Part shown: one piece after another, positions 51,647-57,769 of the stretch | How the letters are laid out: each line of letters begins with the position of its first letter | Position numbering within the stretch: the first letter of the stretch is position 1 | DNA from: Franconibacter helveticus LMG 23732 | GTDB taxonomy: Bacteria; Pseudomonadota; Gammaproteobacteria; Enterobacterales; Enterobacteriaceae | Direction of reading: 5' to 3' | Assembly: GCF_000463115.2 (NCBI RefSeq) | Contig: NZ_AWFX01000039.1 | Location: 1 to 58,730 of the forward strand | DNA length: 58,730 nucleotides | The notes under the pieces: generated by a model | The model's database searches: none | Seen by the model: the letters and a program-made list of their open reading frames with translations, nothing else | What the model was told of the DNA's origin: nothing | Translations under genes and position numbers: made by a program

Positions 51647-51715
51647 GCTATTAAAGCAAGAAGCACATAATAAAGATTGACTCATAATTGCCTCCGCACC
51701 AGGAGGCTTTTTTTT
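51647..51715 (+). ncRNA. Candidate small RNA opposite to the late operon
   Basis: TTGTAA at 51613-51618 and TATTTT at 51635-51640 (16-base spacer) form a plausible promoter. The transcript would start near 51647 and end at a strong terminator, GCCTCC-GCACCA-GGAGGC with eight T residues (51690-51715). It would be about 70 bases long, with no credible reading frame and read against the late operon. Similar short RNAs are known near lysis genes of lambdoid prophages, but I recognise no family here. Confidence 0.45.
51690..51715 (+). terminator. Strong rightward terminator in the lysis-terminase gap
   Basis: GCCTCC-GCACCA-GGAGGC followed by eight T residues. No annotated rightward gene precedes it, which is why a small RNA is suspected. 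Confidence 0.85.
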
Positions 51716-51923
51716 GCCTGCTTATTATCAGTAATTTTGAATTCATTATTCTCAGTTAGTGCGTAAGGCCCTTACTGTTAGTCAACGAATTATCTAATAA
51801 TTCTTATCTGAGAAGTAGCTGAAGCCGTTGATAATGCTTATACATAAAACAAATTTATCCCTCTGGAAACACGTCAGAAGATAGCTAATAGTTATAACGT
51901 TAGACTATGTGTGGCCTTTGGCC

Positions 51924-51960
51924 CCCTTCTGGTGTTTCAACAGAGGTTTCACCAGAAGGG
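51924..51960. repeat. 11-bp inverted repeat after Rz1
   Basis: CCCTTCTGGTG (51924-51934) and CACCAGAAGGG (51950-51960) are perfect complements around a 15-base loop, 14 bases from the Rz1 stop. There is no U-tract; it could be an RNA stabiliser, a weak terminator of the lysis cassette or a protein-binding site. Confidence 0.6.
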
Positions 51961-51973
51961 CTATTTTCCACAA

Positions 51974-52213
51974 TCACTTAACCGCGTTATACCAGGCCTG
52001 CCAGCGATACTTATCAAGCCGCAGCTGACGCAGGCATTCCGCTATCTCTACATCCGACTGCAGGTCTTCATCGCTGTTCCTGCCAGCGTCACTTGCCTTG
52101 CACGGCTCCTGCATCAAATCCGCTGATGGAATTGGCAGCGTCGATAGCTCGTTGGCGCAGCCGGACAGACTCATCATCAAAATCACAGCGGGTACGATTC
52201 GGGTTCTGAACAT
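51974..52213 (-). CDS. Rz1: Outer-membrane spanin lipoprotein Rz1-like
   Basis: This 79-residue lipoprotein has a lipobox in LMMSLSGC and a mature region starting CANELSTLPIPS. It lies in the +1 frame overlapping the Rz-like gene, the usual nested arrangement. It would pair with Rz to fuse inner and outer membranes at lysis. It is longer than lambda Rz1 and lacks its heavy proline content. Confidence 0.85.
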   Translation of the reverse strand: MFRTRIVPAVILMMSLSGCANELSTLPIPSADLMQEPCKASDAGRNSDEDLQSDVEIAECLRQLRLDKYRWQAWYNAVK

Positions 52214-52454
52214 ATTTCACCACGTCGCGGGTTATGGTTCGGTAGATGACTTTGCCTTCACTGGTGGCCTGCGCCGCTTTTTGCTCGCCCGACTGGACTG
52301 CTTTAGCCGCCTTGTCTTTCTTTTTATCCGCCAGCGCATTGATATGGTCAGCATGTGCATACCAGCCGTTGCGGTAGCGTATTTCACCGTAGCCAACTGC
52401 CAGCAGAACCATTGAGAGCAGAACAAGCAAGAGCGTTCGAATGCTAAAGGTCAT
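52089..52454 (-). CDS. Rz: Inner-membrane spanin Rz-like
   Basis: This 121-residue protein has an N-terminal membrane anchor (TLLLVLLSMVLLAVGYGEI) and a periplasmic coiled segment (KKKDKAAKAVQSGEQKAAQA), as in Rz spanins. It overlaps Rz1 by about 125 bases in another frame and the endolysin gene by 11 bases. It is slightly shorter than lambda Rz. Confidence 0.85.
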   Translation of the reverse strand: MTFSIRTLLLVLLSMVLLAVGYGEIRYRNGWYAHADHINALADKKKDKAAKAVQSGEQKAAQATSEGKVIYRTITRDVVKYVQNPNRTRCDFDDESVRLRQRAIDAANSISGFDAGAVQGK

Positions 52455-52947
52455 CTTTACTCTCCGCCAGACACATCGAGCGCTCCATTTCGCGACGGTT
52501 CTGCAAGCCTTTCCACTTCATGCCACCGGCGAAAACCCAGCGCCGCATTTCTTCGCATGCGCCTTCCTTGTCGCCGCGGTTCAGCTTGCGAAGGAGAGTA
52601 GATTTGGAGAAAGCATCGGCACCAACGTTGAACACGAAGCTGTAGAGCGCTGCGCGCTGGTATTCGCCGAGCGGTACTTTTACCAACTGGTCAACGGTCT
52701 TTTTAGCGGGTTGGAGGTCTTTCCAAAGGAGTTGGTCGCATTCGCGATCGGTGTACTTCTTGCCGATCACGATGTCACGGCCCGTATGCCCGTCGCAAAC
52801 TGTCCAGACGCCAGCCACATCCTTATAGGCTTCGTACTTGCGCCCTTCCACGCCGTCTTTACCGCCGAGAAATACCGTTGCGATAGCGATAGAGCCAGCA
52901 CCCGCCACGGCAATAAGCTTGTTACGTAATGAAGCAGATATTGCCAT
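52444..52947 (-). CDS. SAR-type endolysin (lysozyme)
   Basis: This 167-residue muramidase of the T4-lysozyme-like R21 class has the E-8-D-5-T triad in VEGRKYEAYKDVAGVWTVCD followed by GHT. The N-terminus is a weakly hydrophobic stretch rich in alanine and glycine (LIAVAGAGSIAIATVFLGG), typical of a signal-anchor-release segment exported without holin. Cysteine residues may regulate release. It pairs with the adjacent small holin gene two bases upstream. Confidence 0.92.
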   Translation of the reverse strand: MAISASLRNKLIAVAGAGSIAIATVFLGGKDGVEGRKYEAYKDVAGVWTVCDGHTGRDIVIGKKYTDRECDQLLWKDLQPAKKTVDQLVKVPLGEYQRAALYSFVFNVGADAFSKSTLLRKLNRGDKEGACEEMRRWVFAGGMKWKGLQNRREMERSMCLAESKDDL

Positions 52948-52949
52948 GG

Positions 52950-53192
52950 TTAATCCTCTTTAATCTGGTGAGGACCGGCGGGCCAGCGCTCATAAGCCTG
53001 TATCTGCGCCAGTGTGGTTTTGCGCTTGTAATACCAGTTGATGCCGAAGGTCATAATCGCGACCACGATGCCAACGATAACGCCGACGGCGCTCCACTCG
53101 TCAGGGCTGAGCCGGGTAAGCAGGCTATTGGCTACCGTCCCGGCAGATGCGCCGTAAGCCGCGCCCGTAGCCAGTTTGCTCATATTAAACAT
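52950..53192 (-). CDS. Pinholin-like holin
   Basis: This 80-residue protein has a first segment with small residues (LATGAAYGASAGTVANSLLT), like the releasable TM1 of S21, and a second strongly hydrophobic segment (WSAVGVIVGIVVAIMTFGIN), then a basic and polar tail. This matches class II pinholins, which depolarise the membrane and trigger SAR endolysins. The ribosome site GGAGGTACGAGAC precedes the first ATG. It heads the holin-endolysin-Rz-Rz1 cassette. Confidence 0.87.
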   Translation of the reverse strand: MFNMSKLATGAAYGASAGTVANSLLTRLSPDEWSAVGVIVGIVVAIMTFGINWYYKRKTTLAQIQAYERWPAGPHQIKED

Positions 53193-53291
53193 GTCTCGTA
53201 CCTCCGCAGGGTTGGGAGGCTGTGCGTAGTGGGGAATGGCCGCGAGGCATGCGGTTCAAGGGTGTTTGGTTGCTGATTGCCTGCGGCCAAA

Positions 53292-53356
53292 GAAAAGCCC
53301 GGACGAGCCGGGCGGAATCGGGAATAAAAAAAAGGCCAGTCCGGACGGAACTGGCC
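53292..53356 (-). terminator. Tandem terminators before the lysis cassette
   Basis: Two leftward hairpins lie 100-160 bases upstream of the holin: GGCCAGTTCCGTCCGGACTG-GCC with eight T residues (53326-53356), and GCCCGGCTCGTCCGGGC with TTTTC (53292-53313). They should stop any transcript not modified by Q. No gene lies between 53193 and 53499. Confidence 0.85.
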
Positions 53357-53499
53357 GAGAATCAGGATTCACTCAACAAATGCTAATCGTCGGTGTGATG
53401 CCGGGCATCTGCCCGGGAGAGACTGTCATCACATTTAAAATATAGATGGCCGGTTAAGCGAAAGGGTGACTCCGCTCACAGAGCGAATAAATCTTTTAT

Positions 53500-53691
53500 T
53501 CATGCTGGTGGCTGTAACGGTCCATCAAGAACCGAAGCCTCTTCTTTGAGTGCTATCCAGCCGCTGGTTCCGGCAAAGTGCCAGACGCCGTTAACTAATT
53601 CACCTGTCCCATGGTGCCGCGTTTCTTCTTGCGAATAATACGCCGCCAGCTTTTCGCCAGCGTAAAGCACCCAGTAAAAGCCCTCTTCCAT
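53500..53691 (-). CDS. Small prophage protein, function unknown
   Basis: This 63-residue protein starts MEEGFYWVLYAGEKLAAYYS and contains GTGELVNGVWHFAGTSGWIA. The pattern (F-Y-W-V-x-Y, then G-x-W) resembles small DUF551-like or related single-domain phage proteins. The start has GGGGGCAGGG upstream. It lies before the tandem terminators. I cannot name it. Confidence 0.6.
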   Translation of the reverse strand: MEEGFYWVLYAGEKLAAYYSQEETRHHGTGELVNGVWHFAGTSGWIALKEEASVLDGPLQPPA

Positions 53692-53832
53692 CCCTGCCCC
53701 CTGTGATTGTTAAACTAAACAGCCAGACGGTGGAATTATAGAGCGGAGGGAAATCGGCACGCGGAAAGCGAACTCCATCAGCACAGACAAAAATATGCCA
53801 CTATTTTCAATCCACTTGAGGGAAAAGCTGCT

Positions 53833-54084
53833 TTGCACCACCTCATCTTTATGAAAACAAAATGGCTGCCTTCAGAGATCAGGGATTTGAAACTGGAGGA
53901 TGCTCTATTTGTTATTCAGGATGAACTGAGGGTAGAGAACATCAGCGACGAAGCTCGGGACGCTTTGAGCACGTTCAATCTGCCTTCTGTTGCTTTTCTG
54001 TTTGAGGATTTTCCAGAAGAGGACTGGAACTATAGGGAAAACTCAACATTCCTTCGAAGCCTGGCCCTGAAAGCAACTCAATAG
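53833..54084 (+). CDS. Small rightward prophage protein overlapping a leftward gene
   Basis: This 83-residue protein (or 77 from an internal ATG at 53851, MKTKWLPSEIRDLKLEDALF) has an acidic, helical, natural-looking composition (DELRVENISDEARDALSTFN, then FLFEDFPEEDWNYRENSTFL). The TTG start at 53833 has GAGGGAAAA upstream; the ATG has none good. Its 3' end overlaps the convergent gene at 53975-54247 by 110 bases. It is a possible independent accessory gene; coding status is uncertain. Confidence 0.45.
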   Translation: MHHLIFMKTKWLPSEIRDLKLEDALFVIQDELRVENISDEARDALSTFNLPSVAFLFEDFPEEDWNYRENSTFLRSLALKATQ

Positions 54085-54247
54085 TTTTACTGACTTCTTC
54101 CAGCCGTTCCTCAAGAGCGGCTTTTTCTTTCATCAAACGGTTGAAATGCGATACATGTAACCGCTGCTGATTAAGCCAGTCTTCAAGCTGCTCAGTTGTC
54201 AATCCAGGGTTGAAAAAATGGGGAACACTATCTTTAATACTTTCCAT
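53975..54247 (-). CDS. Small coiled-coil prophage protein
   Basis: This 90-residue protein, MESIKDSVPHFFNPGLTTEQ, then a long helix (HFNRLMKEKAALEERLEEVS), would form a coiled coil. The start at 54247 has a strong ribosome site (CTCCGGAGGCAGT). It follows a 50-residue membrane protein gene and lies upstream of the 63-residue gene. It overlaps the convergent rightward gene. Function unknown. Confidence 0.65.
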   Translation of the reverse strand: MESIKDSVPHFFNPGLTTEQLEDWLNQQRLHVSHFNRLMKEKAALEERLEEVSKTIELLSGPGFEGMLSFPYSSSPLLENPQTEKQQKAD

Positions 54248-54282
54248 ACTGCCTCCGGAGATGAAAATGCCGTCGAGCGGCC

Positions 54283-54435
54283 CTACTTCTCGTTTTGAAT
54301 AATCGGCCAGAGCAGAGCAATCACCCCGGCCACCAGCACGCCATCCGCCAGGACAGACATCACTTTGCTGGTGAAGTCGATAGCGATAACCAGAAAGAGC
54401 AGCACCCCGGCGGCGGCGAAGCGGAGTTTTTTCAT
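54283..54435 (-). CDS. 50-residue membrane protein
   Basis: The sequence MKKLRFAAAGVLLFLVIAID and VMSVLADGVLVAGVIALLWP gives two hydrophobic segments with a polar loop and ends IIQNEK. The start ATG overlaps the TerB-like stop by one base (TGATG). Translational coupling and composition support a real gene; it could be a regulator or modifier of the lysis region, unproven. Confidence 0.6.
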   Translation of the reverse strand: MKKLRFAAAGVLLFLVIAIDFTSKVMSVLADGVLVAGVIALLWPIIQNEK

Positions 54436-54866
54436 CAGAGGTGGTTTTCCAGACGCAGGCCCAGCGCGTTAGCAATCTCTTCCAGCACCTTGCGCTCTTC
54501 TGGCTCAACTTCACCGTCAGCTTCAGCAATGGCAACCGCCACATCGAGCACGTCTTCTGCTTCGCGGGTATCGTGCTTAACGTCTTCAATCTCGCGCAGC
54601 GCAGCACGGCGACCAATCTTGAAATTGGTATCGAGCTGGCCGACGATGGTCGCGCTGATGGAGTTGATTTCAGAGGTGAACGCCGCCAGCGCAGGCTGGT
54701 TACGGAGTACCTGCTCAATCTTCGCCTTCTCTGACGCTTCACATTCACCATCGGCATATGCCACCAGGTACGCGGCGTTCACCACTGCCTGCGCCAGATC
54801 GCGCTTTTCGAACTTTTTGATGTCGCTTACTGCTTTACGGGTTTTCTTTTTGAACATGCCAAGCAT
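54435..54866 (-). CDS. TerB-like protein
   Basis: This 143-residue protein begins MLGMFKKKTRKAVSDIKKFE at 54866 (AGGAAAGTC upstream). It matches the TerB fold by two acidic helix-loop segments: LVAYADGECEASEKAKIEQV and VAIAEADGEVEPEERKVLEE, each with a D-G-E metal-binding type loop. TerB proteins bind metal and are linked to tellurite resistance and phage inhibition. Prophages of this class often carry one in the late region. The role here is unknown. Confidence 0.85.
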   Translation of the reverse strand: MLGMFKKKTRKAVSDIKKFEKRDLAQAVVNAAYLVAYADGECEASEKAKIEQVLRNQPALAAFTSEINSISATIVGQLDTNFKIGRRAALREIEDVKHDTREAEDVLDVAVAIAEADGEVEPEERKVLEEIANALGLRLENHL

Positions 54867-54885
54867 AGTGACTTTCCTTTTAGGG

Positions 54886-54951
54886 GGTGAGCCAGCGCTC
54901 AGGATGGTCAGCCCACAGAGACGGTCACACCGACCATCACTCTGGCTCACC
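54886..54951 (-). ncRNA. Long structured leader before the TerB-like gene
   Basis: GGTGAGCCAG at 54886-54895 is perfectly complementary to CTGGCTCACC at 54942-54951, and inside it GATGGTC (54903-54909) pairs with GACCATC (54932-54938). Together these give a long interrupted stem of 17 perfect pairs in 66 bases. It ends about 20 bases before the TerB-like start codon. There is no U-tract. It may be a processing signal, attenuator or protein-binding RNA; no family is recognised. Confidence 0.5.
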
Positions 54952-55117
54952 TCTGAAAGGCTCTGTGGTTGAATGCGCCGAGCGTGGCGCGGATGGCTTC
55001 GGTCGCCAGCGCGTAACAAGCAGGCCGGCCAGTTAAGGGGGCCAGCGACCAAAGAGGCGGACTCTGCGCAAGCGCCCGCGGCCTGGGTTATGAGCCATCC
55101 ACGGTGAGTCCTTTATC

Positions 55118-55203
55118 TGGCGGAAGATGGAGGGGTCGAACCCCTGCCGTTGCCAGCACCGCCGGGTTCAAGCCGGCTTGCCCACCACCGGGCGGCATCT
55201 TCC
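55118..55203 (-). tRNA. Candidate type II tRNA-Ser (UGA), D-arm unusual
   Basis: The minus strand folds as a tRNA: acceptor GGAAGAT pairs with ATCTTCC and is followed by G73 and encoded CCA. The anticodon stem is GCCGG/CCGGC with loop CTTGAAC, giving anticodon UGA. A 5-bp variable arm TGCTG-GCAA-CGGCA follows. The T-loop TTCGACC is standard, with one weak T-stem pair. G73, the long arm and UGA all point to serine. The D-arm is irregular because the 8-9 linker cannot be placed cleanly. It lies in the late leader after Q, a place where lambdoid phages carry tRNAs. Confidence 0.7.
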
Positions 55204-55208
55204 AGAAA

Positions 55209-55236
55209 CAAAAAAGCCCGCACATTGGCGGGCTAA
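55209..55236 (-). terminator. Leader terminator downstream of Q (tR'-like)
   Basis: Minus strand GCCCGC-CAATGT-GCGGGC followed by six T residues. It lies 110 bases after the Q stop, just before the tRNA. In lambdoid phages the late promoter fires after Q and stops at such a terminator unless Q acts. A convincing -35/-10 pair in 55237-55346 was not found by eye. Confidence 0.8.
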
Positions 55237-55346
55237 TCGGTTATCTCTTTCGAGTTGCTTTGCTAAAGGAATCTAATCTGGCGTTAGCCTGATGCCGCCC
55301 TATACATTTTTGGCAGCATATCAAAGTAGACTCAAATATGGCTTAT

Positions 55347-56036
55347 TTAATTGACTTTTGCAATACATTGCTGTGAAAAAGTCCCCTTTTGTTGTGATCG
55401 TGTTCTCACCGTACAGAGAAGAGAATCACTATCCAGCCGCTTGAAAATGGTGCACATGGCACGCCAGTAGTCCGCGTAGTTGTGGCTCCAGTTATCCGGC
55501 TTAACACCACACATAGCGGCAAGGTCCTGTTGCTGATATACATCGCGCCCGGCCAATTCCGCTTTGACGTCCTGCGCCGCCAGCCAGATTAGAGCCTTTA
55601 GCCTGTCCGTCGTCTTGCTAGCCATCTTTCTGGCGCCAAGGTAATGCCTGAATTCTCCCCATGCCCAGCTGGTAATGGCAACCTGATGAGAGAATGTCGT
55701 GTCTTCGCTATAGCTCCAGAGAATCCACGCCTTTTGATGCTCATCCAGCGCCAGCACTGCGCGGCGCCATGATGCTGTGCAAAACTCCACAGGCTGAACC
55801 AGCGCTATTGATGAGCCCTTTGCGTGCGACTGCCTGCCTGGAATGGGAGGGTTATCGAGCGTAAGCCACTTGCCGCTTACCTCGTCTTTGATGCGAGGCT
55901 TTTTGCGCTTGAAGGTTTTCGTGTCGAACTGTGCATTCTCCAGCCATGCCATGAGTTGCCCCTTAGTGCATCCGCTCAGGTCAGCGGTGGCAGTGATTAA
56001 CTGTTGGCGTACATACTCAAGATACTGAACCGTCAT
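55347..56036 (-). CDS. Q: Late antiterminator Q
   Basis: This 229-residue protein has the pattern of the phage-82-like Q family: MTVQYLEYVRQQLITATADL, ASWRRAVLALDEHQKAWILW, and AGRDVYQQQDLAAMCGVKPD near the C-terminus. Q loads on RNA polymerase at the late promoter and makes it ignore terminators; several lie downstream in this prophage. It follows a 53-residue gene with a four-base overlap. Confidence 0.87.
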   Translation of the reverse strand: MTVQYLEYVRQQLITATADLSGCTKGQLMAWLENAQFDTKTFKRKKPRIKDEVSGKWLTLDNPPIPGRQSHAKGSSIALVQPVEFCTASWRRAVLALDEHQKAWILWSYSEDTTFSHQVAITSWAWGEFRHYLGARKMASKTTDRLKALIWLAAQDVKAELAGRDVYQQQDLAAMCGVKPDNWSHNYADYWRAMCTIFKRLDSDSLLCTVRTRSQQKGTFSQQCIAKVN

Positions 56037-56194
56037 AACGTCTCTCCTGCCCTCTGCTTTCTCTTTGCCTTGCGGCGCTCACTGTTGCCGATGAGTTTCT
56101 GTGCCGTGTCGTCTCCGGGGCCGCGCCTGTTGAGAGTGACCCCGGCACGCAGTACGCTTTCCATCTCGTAGCGATTGCATTCTTCGCGTTTCAT
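56033..56194 (-). CDS. Small basic protein upstream of Q
   Basis: This 53-residue protein, [20 protein letters not shown] then QKLIGNSERRKAKRKQRAGE, is strongly basic at the C-terminus. It is chained by four-base overlaps to the 31-residue gene upstream and Q downstream. A similar short gene often precedes Q in enterobacterial prophages. Function unknown; the basic tail suggests nucleic acid contact. Confidence 0.65.
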   Translation of the reverse strand: MKREECNRYEMESVLRAGVTLNRRGPGDDTAQKLIGNSERRKAKRKQRAGETL

Positions 56195-56286
56195 TTGCGC
56201 TTACCTCGCAGGTGAAGCCACTGGCTGAAAACAAACGCCACCGGAAGCAGCAAAAAGCCAATAGTGATGTAGTCGTGGTAGTTCAT
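56191..56286 (-). CDS. 31-residue membrane peptide
   Basis: The peptide [20 protein letters not shown] then [11 protein letters not shown] has one membrane segment and a basic tail. Its start overlaps the rusA stop by four bases and its stop overlaps the next gene, so it is tightly coupled. Small coupled membrane peptides of this kind are easily missed. Function unknown. Confidence 0.55.
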   Translation of the reverse strand: MNYHDYITIGFLLLPVAFVFSQWLHLRGKRK

Positions 56287-56645
56287 GCTGCCTCCAGTTC
56301 AGTTACGGTTAATTCGAGCTTACCGCCCTTACACTGCGGCATCTTCAGTACGCGGTAGTCGACCACCTGCACGTCGTCTTGCCAGAAACCAGCCTTTGTA
56401 AGCGCGTCAAACGCGGCTTTTTGCAGGTTGTCGAGGTCGCGGCGCCTGCGATCCGGCATGTGGCACTCAATGCGCACTCGCAGCGGTGATTCGGTCATGA
56501 TGTCTAGAAGACTGGTCTTGATGATTTCTGCCACCTTCGCGCGATACGCCTGCCCTTCTGCGCTGATGTGTGTACGCCCGCGGTTGTGCCGATAGTAGCG
56601 GTTATTGCTTGGCGGCCAGGGTAAGGTGATCTGATAGGTATTCAT
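56283..56645 (-). CDS. rusA: Holliday junction resolvase RusA
   Basis: RusA resolves four-way DNA junctions during phage recombination. The 120-residue protein has the N-terminal [20 protein letters not shown] pattern and the metal-binding aspartates in [20 protein letters not shown] and FWQDDVQV. It is followed by the coupled membrane peptide and preceded by the YbcO-like gene with a four-base overlap. Confidence 0.95.
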   Translation of the reverse strand: MNTYQITLPWPPSNNRYYRHNRGRTHISAEGQAYRAKVAEIIKTSLLDIMTESPLRVRIECHMPDRRRRDLDNLQKAAFDALTKAGFWQDDVQVVDYRVLKMPQCKGGKLELTVTELEAA

Positions 56646-56935
56646 GCTTTAACAAGCCCCTCATGAATCCAGATAATGACAGTCCTCATGACGCCTTCTG
56701 CATGCATCAGCTTTAGCTCGTCGTGCGTGTATGGCGTTTTAAGACGACCATCTACAACATCGTGGCAACAGTTGCAGCCGATGGCCCCGAGGATATCTGG
56801 CGGCTTCAATCCTGTTCCGCATGTACCAGGTAATCGCAGGTGGGCCAGCACAGACGTCTCAGGGTTTCCGTTACACACCCCGGGAATGCGGATCTGGCAC
56901 TCTCTGCCACGAGCCGCTTTGCGTAAATCAGCCAT
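56642..56935 (-). CDS. YbcO-like nuclease (DUF1364)
   Basis: This 97-residue HNH-like/YbcO nuclease protein of the lambda nin region contains [20 protein letters not shown] (cysteine pair and histidine) and [12 protein letters not shown] as the metal-binding part. The start at 56935 has AAGGAGGAGCC upstream. It overlaps ninE by eight bases and rusA by four. Confidence 0.87.
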   Translation of the reverse strand: MADLRKAARGRECQIRIPGVCNGNPETSVLAHLRLPGTCGTGLKPPDILGAIGCNCCHDVVDGRLKTPYTHDELKLMHAEGVMRTVIIWIHEGLVKA

Positions 56936-57098
56936 GGCTCCTCCTTGCTGCGAGGCGCAGCCATTTCTCATCCACCAGTCGGGCCGTGTAGCCTTTCAGC
57001 GTGGGGATGTCGGATGGTTTAACTTCCTGCTTGCGCTGGCGGCGCATCGGGACTTTAAAAATGTGATTGGCAATGACGCGAGCAAGAGGGTTCTTCAT
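56928..57098 (-). CDS. ninE: NinE-like protein
   Basis: This 56-residue protein, MKNPLARVIANHIFKVPMRR then KPSDIPTLKGYTARLVDEKW, resembles lambda NinE, whose conserved part is a S-D-x-x-T-x-x-Y-T-A-x-L-x-D-x-x-W-L segment. It starts with an ATG that overlaps the ninB stop by one base (TGATG). Function unknown even in lambda. Confidence 0.75.
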   Translation of the reverse strand: MKNPLARVIANHIFKVPMRRQRKQEVKPSDIPTLKGYTARLVDEKWLRLAARRSHG

Positions 57099-57553
57099 CA
57101 CGCCTCCTGCTTTTCGCGTAGCTGCTGGAACTCGCAGCCGTTCGGGATGGTCAGCGCGAGGCCAAACTGTGCGCACCAACCTTCCACCTGGCACAGGAAG
57201 TGATGCATCTCGCCAGTGTCGAGGCTGGAGGTATGGCGCGGCTCCCACGTCGTGGTTTTCTCGCCGGTAACAAAATCGGTGTATGTGACCTGTTCGCTGC
57301 CGAGGTAGGTCTTTTTGAGGTTGCGCTTAACCCACTCAGGGGTAGCATCAGTGCGGCCGGACTTAATCAGATATTCACTGATTTCACCGAACCACATATG
57401 CGCCAGCGCGTTCTGGCTAAGGCTGCGCTTTTCTTTCCAGGGTTTAACAACGAGGCGGTAGCATTCGCCGGACTCAAGCAGCGGCATCAGCTGCTGACCG
57501 ATGGCGGCAAAGTTTGTTTTGTGAAGGCGGACGCCTTCGCTTGGGAATGTCAT
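57098..57553 (-). CDS. ninB: Recombination protein NinB
   Basis: NinB (Orf) of the lambda recombination system is a single-strand-annealing/SSB-interacting protein. The 151-residue protein contains SLSQNALAHMWFGEISEYLI and TPEWVKRNLKKTYLG, family segments. It lies at the start of this nin-like cluster, with a GGAGGTGGC ribosome site inside the preceding short frame. Confidence 0.93.
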   Translation of the reverse strand: MTFPSEGVRLHKTNFAAIGQQLMPLLESGECYRLVVKPWKEKRSLSQNALAHMWFGEISEYLIKSGRTDATPEWVKRNLKKTYLGSEQVTYTDFVTGEKTTTWEPRHTSSLDTGEMHHFLCQVEGWCAQFGLALTIPNGCEFQQLREKQEA

Positions 57554-57648
57554 GCGCCACCTCCGCAGAGGTCGGACGCAGAAAACAAGAATTCGCTGGC
57601 GCCCGGGGACGTCAGTGAAGAGAGGGATTTCGCGTTTTCATGTGCCAT
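57550..57648 (-). CDS. Possible 32-residue leader ORF before ninB
   Basis: The frame starts MAHENAKSLSSLTSPGASEF and overlaps ninB with ATGA. The ribosome site of ninB lies within its last codons, so it could be a coupled leader. The start has only weak upstream signals. Coding status is uncertain. Confidence 0.35.
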   Translation of the reverse strand: MAHENAKSLSSLTSPGASEFLFSASDLCGGGA

Positions 57649-57769
57649 AAATGATTTCTCACCTATGACACGCAAGTTCTGTTCGGGCTGTTCGGGCCGG
57701 GCGGGGTTGTTCAGGCCCCTGGCAGTTGTTCAGGCTGCAACTGCATTATGGCCTGTTGATAATAGAAAA

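Larger units (their letters stand above)
51422..51973. other. Lysis-terminase intergenic region
   Basis: About 550 bases hold no protein gene I can support. Visible elements are a rightward candidate small RNA with a strong terminator (51647-51715), an AT-rich stretch, and an 11-bp inverted repeat (51924-51960) downstream of Rz1. In many lambdoid phages this gap separates lysis and packaging genes and may include the packaging site. Confidence 0.5.

Noticed and set aside
54867..55052. N-terminal extension of the TerB-like gene
   Set aside because: The open frame continues upstream, but the extension is arginine- and proline-rich, overlaps the inverted repeat at 54886-54951, and the internal ATG at 54866 has the good ribosome site.
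55237..55346. Late promoter (pR') after Q
   Set aside because: Expected from known lambdoid layout, but no pair of -35 and -10 hexamers with proper spacing was convincing; TTGATA and TATAGG occur but are only 14 bases apart.
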